Shown: positions 16,038 to 24,080, counted from the first letter of the stretch. The stretch: DNA of 64,000 nucleotides from Mycobacterium sp. 852002-40037_SCH5390672 (GCF_001665875.1 NZ_LZTA01000102.1:62001-126000), one strand, 5' to 3'. Made by a program: numbers and translations. The notes: generated by a model not told the origin, from the sequence alone.

Positions 16038-16427
16038 ATGGCCCCCCGCGACAAAGCCGATCCGGCCAGGACTCGCCAGGCCGTGTTGGCCGTCGCGGAC
16101 TGGCTTCGAGACGAATCCCGTCCGGCGCCCGCCCGTCAGGAATTGGCAACGGCCGTGCGGCTGACCGCCCGCACCCTGGCCGCGGTGGCGCCCGGGCGAA
16201 GCGTGGAGCTGCGCGTTCCGCCGTTCGTCGCGGTGCAGTGCATCGCGGGGCCCACGCACACCCGTGGCACACCGCCCAATGTGGTGGAAACCGAACCGCG
16301 GGCCTGGCTGCTGCTGGCCGCCGGGAAGATGTCGTTCGCCGAGGCGAAGCGCACCGGTGCCCTGCGTCTTTCCGGCTCGCGAGCCGGTGAGATTGAACAC
16401 TGCCTGCCCCTGTTCGATGTTGGCTGA
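16038..16427 (+). CDS. Sterol carrier family-like protein
   Basis: A 129-residue actinobacterial protein in the position of Rv0807. The N-terminal helix LAVADWLRDESRPAPARQELATAVRLTARTLAAVAPGRSVELRVPPF is followed by a short beta-rich segment and the end EAKRTGALRLSGSRAGEIEHCLPLFDV, which resembles the bacterial SCP2-related fold (maleylpyruvate-isomerase-like C-terminal domain). It lacks signal or membrane segments. Ligand or function is not known. It lies upstream of purF in the same direction, which has its own promoter. Confidence 0.7.
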   Translation: MAPRDKADPARTRQAVLAVADWLRDESRPAPARQELATAVRLTARTLAAVAPGRSVELRVPPFVAVQCIAGPTHTRGTPPNVVETEPRAWLLLAAGKMSFAEAKRTGALRLSGSRAGEIEHCLPLFDVG

Positions 16428-16518
16428 AGGTAACCCTGAACTGCAGGTATAGGTATATGCAGCGGCAATTCGTCGCCCAACACGCCCGGCGGATTCGTCG
16501 GCGCGGCCCGGGTGCCCG

Positions 16519-16524
16519 TAGACT
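16519..16524 (+). promoter_or_regulatory. -10 box of purF
   Basis: TAGACT about 40 nt before the purF GTG. This gene therefore has a short leader, unlike purL and purM; GGGGAG before the start could serve as ribosome binding site. Confidence 0.4.
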
Positions 16525-16564
16525 CCGTTACGTCACCAACCGTTCCCCGGGGAGCCGCCTGATC

Positions 16565-18091
16565 GTGACCGTCCAAGAACCCGAACAGGACTTCAACGCG
16601 CCCCGTGAAGAATGCGGTGTATTCGGGGTTTGGGCCCCGGGCGAGGACGTCGCCAAACTCACCTATTACGGCTTGTACGCGCTACAGCACCGCGGCCAGG
16701 AAGCCGCCGGCATCGCCGTCGCAGATGGTTCCCAGGTGCTGGTCTTCAAAGACCTGGGCCTGGTCAGCCAGGTGTTCGATGAGCAGACGCTGGCCGCCAT
16801 GCCGGGTCACGTCGCGATCGGACACTGCCGATACTCGACCACGGGCGACACGACGTGGGAGAACGCGCAGCCGGTGTTCCGCAACACCGCGGCAGGTACC
16901 GGGGTTGCGTTGGGACACAACGGGAACCTGGTGAACACCGCCGAGCTTGCCGCCCGCGCCCGCGACGAGGGGCTGATCGCCAAACGCGCCCCGGCGCCGG
17001 CGACGACGGACTCGGACATCTTGGGCGCGCTGCTGGCCCACGGAGCGGCGGATTCCACCTTGGAGCAGGCGGCGCTGGATCTGCTGCCGACGGTGCGCGG
17101 CGCGTTCTGCCTGACCTTCATGGATGAGAACACCCTGTATGCGTGTCGCGACCCACATGGGGTGCGGCCACTTTCGCTCGGACGGCTGGACCGCGGCTGG
17201 GTGGTGGCCTCCGAAACGGCGGCCCTCGACATCGTCGGCGCCTCGTTCGTCCGGGACATCGAGCCCGGCGAATTACTGGCGATCGACGCCGACGGCGTTC
17301 GCTCCACCCGCTTCGCCAACCCCACCCCCAAAGGCTGTGTCTTCGAATACGTCTACCTGGCCCGACCAGACAGCACCATCGGCGGTCGGTCCGTGCACGG
17401 CGCCCGGGTGGAGATCGGCCGTCGGCTGGCGCGTGAAGCGCCGGTGGAGGCCGACCTGGTGATCGGCGTGCCGGAATCGGGCACCCCGGCCGCGGTGGGA
17501 TATGCGCAAGAGTCGGGTGTTCCGTACGGACAGGGCCTGATGAAGAACGCCTACGTGGGGCGAACCTTCATCCAGCCGTCGCAGACCATCCGCCAGTTGG
17601 GTATCCGGCTGAAGCTCAACCCGCTTCGTGAGGTGATCCGCGGCAAGCGACTCATCGTCGTCGACGACTCGATCGTGCGGGGCAACACGCAGCGTGCGTT
17701 GTTGCGAATGCTGCGCGAGGCCGGCGCCGTCGAGGTGCACGTGCGGATCGCTTCACCCCCGGTGAAGTGGCCGTGCTTCTATGGCATCGACTTCCCGTCG
17801 CCGGCCGAGCTGATCGCCAACGCCGTTGAGGACGAGGACGAAATGCTCGAGGCGGTACGGCATGCCATCGGTGCCGACACGCTGGGCTACATCTCGCTGC
17901 GGGGCATGATCGCCGCCACCGAACAGCCCGCTTCACGGCTGTGCACCGCCTGCTTCGACGGCAAGTATCCGATCGAGCTGCCCAGCGAAACAGCACTGGG
18001 CAAGAACGTCATCGAGCACATGCTCGCCAATGCCGCCCGCGGCGCCGGACTCGACGATCTTGCGGTCGACGAAGTGCCGGTCGTGCACTGA
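16565..18091 (+). CDS. purF: Amidophosphoribosyltransferase PurF
   Basis: A 508-residue enzyme that makes 5-phosphoribosylamine from PRPP and glutamine, the committed purine step. After a short propeptide the glutaminase nucleophile Cys appears in REECGVFGVW. YALQHRGQEAAGI, CRYSTTGDTTWENAQP and GHNGNLVN are the N-terminal nucleophile hydrolase motifs. The PRPP-binding loop is LIVVDDSIVRGNT. FYGIDFPSPAELIA and RLCTACFDGKYPI provide late cysteines that in Bacillus-type enzymes bind a [4Fe-4S] cluster. GTG start 16565 is used, as the longer frame adds Arg-rich residues before the propeptide. Confidence 0.96.
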   Translation: MTVQEPEQDFNAPREECGVFGVWAPGEDVAKLTYYGLYALQHRGQEAAGIAVADGSQVLVFKDLGLVSQVFDEQTLAAMPGHVAIGHCRYSTTGDTTWENAQPVFRNTAAGTGVALGHNGNLVNTAELAARARDEGLIAKRAPAPATTDSDILGALLAHGAADSTLEQAALDLLPTVRGAFCLTFMDENTLYACRDPHGVRPLSLGRLDRGWVVASETAALDIVGASFVRDIEPGELLAIDADGVRSTRFANPTPKGCVFEYVYLARPDSTIGGRSVHGARVEIGRRLAREAPVEADLVIGVPESGTPAAVGYAQESGVPYGQGLMKNAYVGRTFIQPSQTIRQLGIRLKLNPLREVIRGKRLIVVDDSIVRGNTQRALLRMLREAGAVEVHVRIASPPVKWPCFYGIDFPSPAELIANAVEDEDEMLEAVRHAIGADTLGYISLRGMIAATEQPASRLCTACFDGKYPIELPSETALGKNVIEHMLANAARGAGLDDLAVDEVPVVH

Positions 18092-18148
18092 GGGAACTCG
18101 GTTGCGCTTGTTCACCGACGTTTGATACCGGCCGTCAGCGCCGCCCGG

Positions 18149-18154
18149 TAGCCT
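18149..18154 (+). promoter_or_regulatory. -10 box of leaderless purM
   Basis: TAGCCT followed by TTATCGCG (8 nt) and the ATG at 18163. Confidence 0.45.
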
Positions 18155-18162
18155 TTATCGCG

Positions 18163-19257
18163 ATGACGGATCCCGGAAAGAGCCCCGGACGCCACCAAGG
18201 CACTCAGGGCATCACCTACGCGTCGGCCGGGGTGGACATTGAAGCCGGCGACCGCGCCGTCGAATTGTTCAAGCCGCTGGCGACAAAAGCCACGCGACCC
18301 GAGGTTCGGGGCGGTTTGGGCGGATTCGCCGGCCTGTTCGCGCTACGCGGCGACTACCGCGAGCCGCTGCTCGCGGCCTCCACCGACGGCGTCGGCACCA
18401 AACTGGCGGTCGCCCAGGCGATGGACAAGCACGACACCGTCGGGCTCGACCTGGTGGCCATGGTGGTCGACGACCTTGTGGTGTGTGGCGCCGAGCCGTT
18501 GTTCCTGCAGGATTACATCGCGGTGGGCCGGACGGTGCCGGAACGCTTGAGCGCCATCGTCAGTGGCATCGCCGAGGGATGTGTGCGGGCCGGCTGCGCG
18601 CTGCTGGGCGGCGAGACGGCCGAACATCCCGGCCTGATGGAACCGGACCACTACGACATATCGGCCACCGGAATCGGCGTCGTCGAGGCCGACGACGTGC
18701 TCGGGCCCGACCGGGTCAAACCCGGCGACGTCATCATCGCGATGGGCTCGTCCGGTCTGCATTCCAACGGATATTCCCTGGCGCGCACGGTATTACTCGA
18801 GATCGACCGGATGAACCTCGAAGGCTACGTGGAGGAGTTCGGCCGCACCCTGGGTGAGGAGCTGCTCGAACCCACCCGGATCTACGCCAAGGACTGCCTG
18901 GCGCTCACGGCCGAAACCCACGTCCGCACCTTCTGCCACGTCACAGGTGGTGGACTGGCAGGCAATCTGGCACGCGTAATCCCGCACGGCCTGGTCGCCG
19001 AAATGGACCGCGGCACCTGGACGCCCGCGCCGGTGTTCGCCATGATCGCGCAGCGCGGACGGGTCACGCGGGATGAGATGGAAAAGACGTTCAACATGGG
19101 CGTCGGCATGATCGCCGTCGTGGCCCCGGAAGACACCGACCGCGCTCTGGCGATCCTGACCGCACGGCACCTGGGCTGCTGGGTGCTGGGCACCGTCGGC
19201 AAAGGCGGAAAAGAGGGCCCGCGGGCCAAGATGGTCGGCCAGCACCCGAGATTCTAG
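18163..19257 (+). CDS. purM: Phosphoribosylformylglycinamidine cyclo-ligase PurM (AIR synthetase)
   Basis: A 364-residue ATP-dependent cyclase that turns FGAM into AIR, step 5 of purine synthesis, directly downstream of purF. Motifs: ITYASAGVDIEAGD at the N-terminus, STDGVGTKLAVAQAMDKHDTVG (phosphate and Mg binding), GGETAEHPGLM, GSSGLHSNGYSLAR and FCHVTGGGLAGNLARVIPHGL, ending FNMGVGMIAVV. Normal length. ATG chosen with the leaderless -10 box upstream; the longer frame overlaps the purF tail and is not PurM-like. Confidence 0.96.
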   Translation: MTDPGKSPGRHQGTQGITYASAGVDIEAGDRAVELFKPLATKATRPEVRGGLGGFAGLFALRGDYREPLLAASTDGVGTKLAVAQAMDKHDTVGLDLVAMVVDDLVVCGAEPLFLQDYIAVGRTVPERLSAIVSGIAEGCVRAGCALLGGETAEHPGLMEPDHYDISATGIGVVEADDVLGPDRVKPGDVIIAMGSSGLHSNGYSLARTVLLEIDRMNLEGYVEEFGRTLGEELLEPTRIYAKDCLALTAETHVRTFCHVTGGGLAGNLARVIPHGLVAEMDRGTWTPAPVFAMIAQRGRVTRDEMEKTFNMGVGMIAVVAPEDTDRALAILTARHLGCWVLGTVGKGGKEGPRAKMVGQHPRF

Positions 19258-19302
19258 GAGCTCAGGCTGCCGCAGGACTAACGTGGCGCCGGGGCGCTGG
19301 TC

Positions 19303-19488
19303 CTATGGCCGCCAGCTGTCCTGGTCTTTCCAGGATTCGTCGGATCCGTCGCTGTCGAGGTCGCCGGATTCGTCCGAACCCGTCCCTGCCAGCTCTTGCT
19401 GAAGCCGCTGGAAGTCGGTCTGCGGAGAACTGTATTTGAGTTCTCGAGCAACCTTGGTCTGCTTTGCCTTAGCCCGGCCGCGGCCCAT
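19303..19488 (-). CDS. DUF3073 family small protein
   Basis: A 61-residue protein of the actinobacterial DUF3073 family. The basic N-terminus MGRGRAKAKQTKVARELKYSSP is followed by helix TDFQRLQQELAG and a very acidic, Ser/Asp-rich tail. This split of charge is characteristic of the family and suggests nucleic-acid or ribosome association, which is inference. It matches Rv0810c in place. A perfect GGGGG-TT-CCCCC inverted repeat touches the start codon, covering the likely ribosome binding site. Confidence 0.85.
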   Translation of the reverse strand: MGRGRAKAKQTKVARELKYSSPQTDFQRLQQELAGTGSDESGDLDSDGSDESWKDQDSWRP

Positions 19489-19500
19489 GGGGGAACCCCC
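19489..19500. repeat. Perfect inverted repeat GGGGGAACCCCC abutting a start codon
   Basis: Five G, two A, five C on the plus strand, directly before the DUF3073 ATG. It could affect translation start or simply provide a GGGGG ribosome binding site. Confidence 0.4.
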
Positions 19501-19632
19501 TCGCGCAATAACGGAGCGGCCTAACGAGTAGGCGGCTCCGATCTCCTGGTGTCATTGATCCTGCCAACAGTTTACCGTGCCCGCCACCGGGCGTTGGCAC
19601 CCCCTGCTCGCTGTGGCGGACGTTACCGTTCA

Positions 19633-20724
19633 TTATCCCGCACCGCCGCGCAACCGTTCAACAGCTAACCGCCCGGCGCCGATCTGTTCGGTGGGCGGCA
19701 GGGAATCGACGTCGATCGCCGCGGCCACCGACGCCTCCGCTCCGGTGGCCAGTTCCGTCTCGGCGGGCAGCCCGCGCTTGAGCAGCGCCAGCGCTATCGG
19801 CCCGAGATCCACGTGGTCGACCACAGTGCCGAGGCGGCCGACCGGTCGGCCACCGGCCAGCACCGGATCACCGGTCGATGGGCGGTCCACCGACCCGTCG
19901 AGGTGCAGCAGCGCCAGCACCCGGGGCGGCCTGCCCAGGTTGTGCACCCGCGCGACGGTCTCCTGCCCCCGGTAACAGCCCTTGTCCAGATGCACGGCCC
20001 CGGCACCGGGACCACCGATCCATCCCACCTCGTGCGGAATCGTGCGCTCATCGGTGTCGACGCCGAGACGGGGCCGCACGGCCGCGACCCGGTGAGCTTC
20101 GTACGCCCACACCCCGCCCGGCCGCACTCCAACCTGCGCCAGGCGATTTCGCCACTCATCCACCGCGGCGCGCGGGATCAGCAGATCCAGCTCGAGCTGG
20201 CCGGCCGGGAGGCCTGGCATCCGCCGGACAAAGCCGCCGCCCGTGGGAACCGCGGTCAGCTCGGCGGGTAACGCATCCACCCCGAGCGCATCGAGAACTG
20301 CCTGATCAGCCAGCTTCGGGCCGAGCAATGACAGCACGGCCAGGTCGGCGGCGGCCGGGGTGACCTCGGACCAGAACACCATCCTGCGTAGGTATTCCAG
20401 TAGCTGCGTGGCCCGCCACGGTTCGGTGTCGAGGTAGGTGGTGCCCCCCAGCTCGGACTGGATCCAGTGATCCTCGACGCGGCCCTGGCCGTCGAGGCTG
20501 AGATTCTGGGTGCTGGCGCCGTCGGGGAGGTCGCTGACGAATTGCGTCGAGATGCTGTGCAACCAGGTCTGCCGGTCGTTACCGGTCAAGGTGAGTACGC
20601 CACGGTGCGAGCGGTCGACCAAGATCGCCTCTGTGTCGGCCGCACGCTGCTCGCCCAGCGGATCGCCGTAATGCCAGACGGCACCGGCGTCGGGTCCGGT
20701 CTCGGGTGCGGGGACAGCACTCAT
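19633..20724 (-). CDS. ygfZ: Folate-binding protein YgfZ / iron-sulfur cluster assembly T-protein paralogue
   Basis: A 363-residue aminomethyltransferase-like protein. The family signature KGCYRGQE with its conserved cysteine is present, followed by VARVHNLGRPPRVL. The N-terminal half has DRSHRGVLTLTGNDRQTWLHSISTQFVSDL, typical of GcvT-fold YgfZ proteins. These use tetrahydrofolate to help assemble or repair Fe-S clusters and affect tRNA modification. The Shine-Dalgarno GGAGGAG lies 8 nt before the ATG and is part of a 58-bp repeat also found before the nitrobindin gene. It diverges from pabC. Confidence 0.9.
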   Translation of the reverse strand: MSAVPAPETGPDAGAVWHYGDPLGEQRAADTEAILVDRSHRGVLTLTGNDRQTWLHSISTQFVSDLPDGASTQNLSLDGQGRVEDHWIQSELGGTTYLDTEPWRATQLLEYLRRMVFWSEVTPAAADLAVLSLLGPKLADQAVLDALGVDALPAELTAVPTGGGFVRRMPGLPAGQLELDLLIPRAAVDEWRNRLAQVGVRPGGVWAYEAHRVAAVRPRLGVDTDERTIPHEVGWIGGPGAGAVHLDKGCYRGQETVARVHNLGRPPRVLALLHLDGSVDRPSTGDPVLAGGRPVGRLGTVVDHVDLGPIALALLKRGLPAETELATGAEASVAAAIDVDSLPPTEQIGAGRLAVERLRGGAG

Positions 20725-20782
20725 GTGCGCCGCTCCTCCTCATCGCTTCGCTCTGCATCGTCGTGGGCGCGGGTCACGAGTC
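20725..20782. repeat. 58-bp dispersed repeat, copy 1
   Basis: Aligns without gaps to 22744-22801 with 49 of 58 identical bases. On the minus strand it carries the GGAGGAG ribosome binding site of ygfZ. Confidence 0.65.
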
Positions 20783-20853
20783 AACTCTACGGACCCCCAG
20801 TCGCCCGGGCCCGGCGTCGACGCGCTCGCGGTCGCGGGGCGGTGGTCATTGGA

Positions 20854-20859
20854 TAGGCT
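20854..20859 (+). promoter_or_regulatory. -10 box of leaderless pabC-like gene
   Basis: TAGGCT followed by TCTCGACC (8 nt) and the ATG at 20868. Confidence 0.45.
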
Positions 20860-20867
20860 TCTCGACC

Positions 20868-21755
20868 ATGGCTGGCCAGACGGGTGTGATTGTCACGCTG
20901 GACGGCGAAATACATTCGCCGGACACGCCACTGCTGTACGCCGACGACCTGGCAGCGGTCCGAGGCGACGGTGCCTTCGAGACGCTGTTGGTCCGCGACG
21001 GCAGGGCTTGTCTGATCGAGTCGCATCTGCAGCGGCTGAGGAAGTCGTCCGCGTTGACCGACCTTCCCGAGCCCGACCTGCCGCGGTGGCGAAGCTCGAT
21101 TGAGGTAGCCAGCCGACAGTGGTGCGCGGACAACGCCGACGAGGGCGCGATGCGGTTGATCTACAGCCGCGGGCGCGAGGGCGGTTCGGTACCAACGGCC
21201 TACGTCATGGTCACCGCCGTCCCCGAACGGGTGACGGCGGTCCGGCGTGGCGGGCTGGCGGCGATCACGCTCGATCGCGGGCTGCCCGCCGCCGGTGTCG
21301 ACGCGATGCCGTGGCTGCTGGCCGGCGCCAAGACCTTGTCCTACGCGGTCAATATGGCCGCCCTGCGCCACGCCGCCCGCCAAGGCGCAGGTGACGTGAT
21401 TTTCGTCAGCACGGATGGCTACATCTTGGAAGGTCCACGCTCGACCGTGGTGATCGCCACCGCCTCCGAGACGTCGGACGGTCATCCGTGCTTGCTGACA
21501 CCGCCGCCCTGGTATCCCATCCTGCGCGGCACCACCCAGCAGGCCTTGTTCGAGGTGGCCAGGGACAAGGGCTATGACTGCGACTACCGGGCGCTACGCG
21601 TCGCGGACCTGCATGCCGCGCAGGGTGTTTGGCTGATCTCCAGCATGACCTTGGCCGCCCGCGTGCACACCCTCGACGGGCGCCCACTGAGACCGTCACC
21701 AATGGCCGCAGAATTCGCCGAGCTGATCGACGCCGCCATCGTCAGCGATCGCTGA
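20868..21755 (+). CDS. pabC: Aminodeoxychorismate lyase / class IV PLP aminotransferase
   Basis: A 295-residue fold-type IV PLP enzyme. YADDLAAVRGDGAFETLLVRDGR opens the fold, LIYSRGREGG provides the substrate arginine region, and AGAKTLSYAVNMAALRHA contains the PLP lysine. Then GDVIFVSTDGYILEGPRSTVVI (usual E-x-x-x-x-N position altered to RST) and PPPWYPILRGTTQQALFEVA follow. The family either releases pyruvate from aminodeoxychorismate to give PABA for folate, or transaminates branched-chain or D-amino acids; folate synthesis is the usual assignment at this locus. The serine or arginine at the usual asparagine position is worth noting. Confidence 0.85.
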   Translation: MAGQTGVIVTLDGEIHSPDTPLLYADDLAAVRGDGAFETLLVRDGRACLIESHLQRLRKSSALTDLPEPDLPRWRSSIEVASRQWCADNADEGAMRLIYSRGREGGSVPTAYVMVTAVPERVTAVRRGGLAAITLDRGLPAAGVDAMPWLLAGAKTLSYAVNMAALRHAARQGAGDVIFVSTDGYILEGPRSTVVIATASETSDGHPCLLTPPPWYPILRGTTQQALFEVARDKGYDCDYRALRVADLHAAQGVWLISSMTLAARVHTLDGRPLRPSPMAAEFAELIDAAIVSDR

Positions 21756-21810
21756 GCGCTGAATTCTGTTGTCGGCTGGCCTATTCCCGGGTACGGTCGG
21801 CCGTACACAA

Positions 21811-21870
21811 GGAAGGAGGTGGTCCGCGAAATTGATAGCTTCATGGACATGTGAGGTGGCTGCGCGCTAG
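21811..21870 (+). other. Strong Shine-Dalgarno and 12-codon ORF (possible leader peptide)
   Basis: GGAAGGAGGTGG (21811-21822) lies 9 nt before a TTG that opens a 12-codon frame, reading L-I-A-S-W-T-C-E-V-A-A-R then TAG at 21868-21870. Nothing recognisable follows on the plus strand; the next 200 bases reach the 3' end of the convergent nitrobindin gene. The ribosome binding site is one of the strongest in the window, so translation is likely, but purpose is unknown. Confidence 0.35.
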
Positions 21871-22086
21871 CTGCACCGGCTCGGAAGAGCTGGCGTCACA
21901 CGTGCGCTGGCGAATTCCCCGCAGTCACCCGGCCCCCGGGCTTCCGGTTTTTGTCCAACCAGGAACATGGCTCGGGGGCCGCTCCATGTCTGGAGCGATT
22001 ACCGGCTAGACCTTCGCGGCGATCTTGCCGGCCACACTGGATTCCTTCCCGCAACTGTTCTTCAAAGGTCGGCCGCGGGCCGGTCG

Positions 22087-22743
22087 TCAACCGGCGAAGC
22101 GGGACAGCCGCGCCGAGAGATGCGGCACCAGACCGCCGTCGGCGTCCACGCGCTCCTCGACGTAGGCCAGGTCGCCGCCTTCGACGATGCCGTAGAGGCG
22201 TTTGGCGCCGCCGACCAGCATGCCCGACCTGCTGCGGGCCAGCGCGTCGGTGACCAGCTCCCACGACGACTGGGTCAGGGGGCGGCCGTAGAACAGTTCG
22301 ACATAGCCCGCCGAATGAGCCAATAGCAGTTCGATCGCGTGGGATTCGGCGGGGTCGTCGGGATCACTGACAAAGCGCCAGAAACCGGTCTCACGTAAGC
22401 CGCGTGCTTCGTAGTCGCCCGTCTCGCTGAGCCGCCAGGAGCGGGCTTCCCAGTTCAGGTAGTCGCCACCGTCGTGCGAGACCACGATCTGCTGACCGAA
22501 CCGGTAGTCGCCGTCATTGCCACGGCCTTCGCCTTCACCCCGCCAGACGCCGACGAGCGGCAGCAGCGCCAGCAAGGCGTCGCTCAGGTTGGCGCCTTCG
22601 CGCAGGTTCGCGGTGTCGGCGGGCAGGGGCAGGTCATCGTAGGACGGGATGTTGCGGCCGGCGGTCAGCTTGGCGCGTTCCGCGGCGGCGGCCACGGCCC
22701 GGTCGCCGGAGCGGGCGGGACTCAACGGTTCGTCCGGGGCCAC
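22087..22743 (-). CDS. Nitrobindin-like heme beta-barrel protein (peroxynitrite isomerase)
   Basis: A 218-residue FABP-like beta-barrel. The signature GVWRGEGEGRG (GxWxGxGxG) and a later FYGRPLTQSSWELVTDAL segment identify the nitrobindin/DUF1794 family. M. tuberculosis Rv0813c of this family was solved as a lipocalin-like barrel, and relatives bind ferric heme and isomerise peroxynitrite. GTG 22743 is chosen because it lies 8 nt after GGAGGAG, the same spacing as in the repeat before ygfZ; a GTG three codons earlier is the alternative. Downstream in a row of minus-strand sulfur and redox genes. Confidence 0.88.
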   Translation of the reverse strand: MAPDEPLSPARSGDRAVAAAAERAKLTAGRNIPSYDDLPLPADTANLREGANLSDALLALLPLVGVWRGEGEGRGNDGDYRFGQQIVVSHDGGDYLNWEARSWRLSETGDYEARGLRETGFWRFVSDPDDPAESHAIELLLAHSAGYVELFYGRPLTQSSWELVTDALARSRSGMLVGGAKRLYGIVEGGDLAYVEERVDADGGLVPHLSARLSRFAG

Positions 22744-22801
22744 GTGCGCCACTCCTCCCCATCGCTGCGCTCTGGATCGTCGCCTGCGGGGGTCACGACT
22801 C
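22744..22801. repeat. 58-bp dispersed repeat, copy 2
   Basis: Second copy of the sequence at 20725-20782. On the minus strand it provides the nitrobindin ribosome binding site, and its far end includes the stop codon of the small membrane protein. Confidence 0.65.
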
Positions 22802-22891
22802 GTCGGTGATGAGCCGGTAGAGGGTGTACAGGGCGAACCATGAAATCACCACGACCGCCACGACCAGCATGATCTCGAAGAACAGCACCAC
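22793..22891 (-). CDS. 32-residue single-pass membrane protein
   Basis: GTG start, 33 codons with stop. The peptide starts V-V-L-F-F-E and is one continuous hydrophobic helix (IMLVVAVVVISWFALYTLYR) with one acidic residue near each end, LITDES as cytosolic or external tail. A TAGACT -10 box ends 7 nt before the GTG, so it is probably a leaderless small gene. It sits between nitrobindin and sseC2 on the same strand. Function unknown; a helper or regulator of a membrane complex is possible. Confidence 0.65.
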   Translation of the reverse strand: MVLFFEIMLVVAVVVISWFALYTLYRLITDES

Positions 22892-22898
22892 GGGGACA

Positions 22899-22904
22899 AG
22901 TCTA
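22899..22904 (-). promoter_or_regulatory. -10 box of small leaderless membrane-protein gene
   Basis: TAGACT (minus strand), then TGTCCCC and GTG. Identical hexamer to the purL promoter. Confidence 0.5.
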
Positions 22905-22942
22905 TTCGTCCCGCGCCGTCCCCGTCGGGGGCGGCTGGTGGG

Positions 22943-23245
22943 TCAGGCGATCTTGACGTCGACCTCGTGGATGCCCGCACCCGACGGAGCCACCACGGCG
23001 TCACCGTTGCCGGCCTTCGACAGGGCGCGCAGGGTCCACGATCCCGGTGCGGCGAAGAACCGGAAGTCGCCGGTGGCCGAGGCCACCACCTCGGCGGTGA
23101 ACTCGTCGGAGGAGTCCAGCAAGCGGACGAACGCGCCACCCACTGCCTGACCGTCGCCGTCCACGACGCGTCCGGTGATCACCGTTTCCTTCTCCAGGTC
23201 GACGCTGGCGGGCAACGTCAGTCCTTGTTTCGGCGCAGAGCACAT
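22943..23245 (-). CDS. sseC2: DUF1416 protein SseC (thiosulfate sulfurtransferase operon)
   Basis: A 100-residue protein: MCSAPKQGLTLPASVDLEKETVITGRVVDGDGQAVGGAFVRLLD, then a transthyretin/carboxypeptidase-regulatory-like beta sandwich (TGDFRFFAAPGSWTLRAL). This is DUF1416, nearly always next to the CysA rhodanese, as here with 1 bp between genes. A cysteine at residue 2 may be functional or a redox site. ATG 23245 is taken, because the next upstream start would overlap cysA2. It probably assists sulfur transfer; mechanism unknown. Confidence 0.92.
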   Translation of the reverse strand: MCSAPKQGLTLPASVDLEKETVITGRVVDGDGQAVGGAFVRLLDSSDEFTAEVVASATGDFRFFAAPGSWTLRALSKAGNGDAVVAPSGAGIHEVDVKIA

Positions 23246-23246
23246 A

Positions 23247-24080
23247 TCAGCTTCCCAACTCGATCGGGGCACCCACCAGGGAGCCGTATTCCGTCCAACT
23301 GCCGTCGTAGTTCTTCACATTCCGATGCCCGAGCAATTCATAAAGAACGAACCAGGTGTGCGACGACCGCTCGCCGATGCGGCAGTAGGCGATCGTTTCT
23401 TTTTCTCCGTCCAGGCCGGCATTGGCGTAGAGCTTGGCCAGCTCCTCGTCGGACTTGAAGGTGCCGTCCTCGTTCGCGGCTTTGCTCCACGGCACGTTGA
23501 TGGCGCCGGGGATGTGACCGGGCCGCTGGCTTTGCTCCTGCGGCAGGTGTGCGGGCGCCAAGATCTTGCCGGAGAACTCGTCGGGGGAGCGCACGTCGAC
23601 CAGGTTCTTGACGTTGATGGCCGCGATGACGTCGTCGCGGAACGCCCGGATGCTGTTGTCCGGCGCGGCGGCCGTGTACGACGTCGCCGGCCTGCTGACG
23701 GTGTCGTTGGACAGCGCGCGACCGTCGAGCTCCCATTTCTTGCGGCCGCCGTCGAGCAGTTTGACCTTGTCATGGCCGTACAGCTTGAAATACCAGTACG
23801 CATAGGCGGCGAACCAGTTGTTGTTCCCGCCGTAGAGGATCACGGTGTCGTCGTTGGAGATGCCCCGCTCGCTGAGCAGTTTGGAGAACTGCTGGGCGTC
23901 GACGAAGTCGCGTTTGACCGGGTCCTGCAAATCGGAGCGCCAGTCCAGCTTGATCGCGCCGGGGATGTGGCCGGCGTCGTAGGCGCTGGTGTCTTCGTCG
24001 ACTTCGACGAAGACGACGCCTGAGGCGTCGAGATTGCTCTCAGCCCAGTCGGTGGAGACCAGGACGTCGGAGCGTGCCAT
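23247..24080 (-). CDS. cysA2: Thiosulfate sulfurtransferase (tandem rhodanese) CysA
   Basis: A 277-residue two-domain rhodanese. The first, inactive domain spans about residues 1-140 (VLVSTDWAESNLDASGVVFVEVDEDTSAYDAGHIPGAIKLDW). The second is catalytic, with the active-site loop YCRIGERSSHT whose Cys forms the persulfide. ILYGGNNNWFAAYAYWYFKLYGH is typical of thiosulfate:cyanide sulfurtransferases. It moves sulfane sulfur and is thought to support cysteine and cofactor sulfur metabolism. Transcribed with DUF4395 upstream and sseC2 downstream, all behind the poly-cysteine leader. Confidence 0.95.
   Translation of the reverse strand: MARSDVLVSTDWAESNLDASGVVFVEVDEDTSAYDAGHIPGAIKLDWRSDLQDPVKRDFVDAQQFSKLLSERGISNDDTVILYGGNNNWFAAYAYWYFKLYGHDKVKLLDGGRKKWELDGRALSNDTVSRPATSYTAAAPDNSIRAFRDDVIAAINVKNLVDVRSPDEFSGKILAPAHLPQEQSQRPGHIPGAINVPWSKAANEDGTFKSDEELAKLYANAGLDGEKETIAYCRIGERSSHTWFVLYELLGHRNVKNYDGSWTEYGSLVGAPIELGS

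Noticed and set aside
21851..22009. 52-codon GTG frame after the 12-codon ORF
   Set aside because: No ribosome binding site of its own and composition not protein-like; the upstream short frame is better supported.
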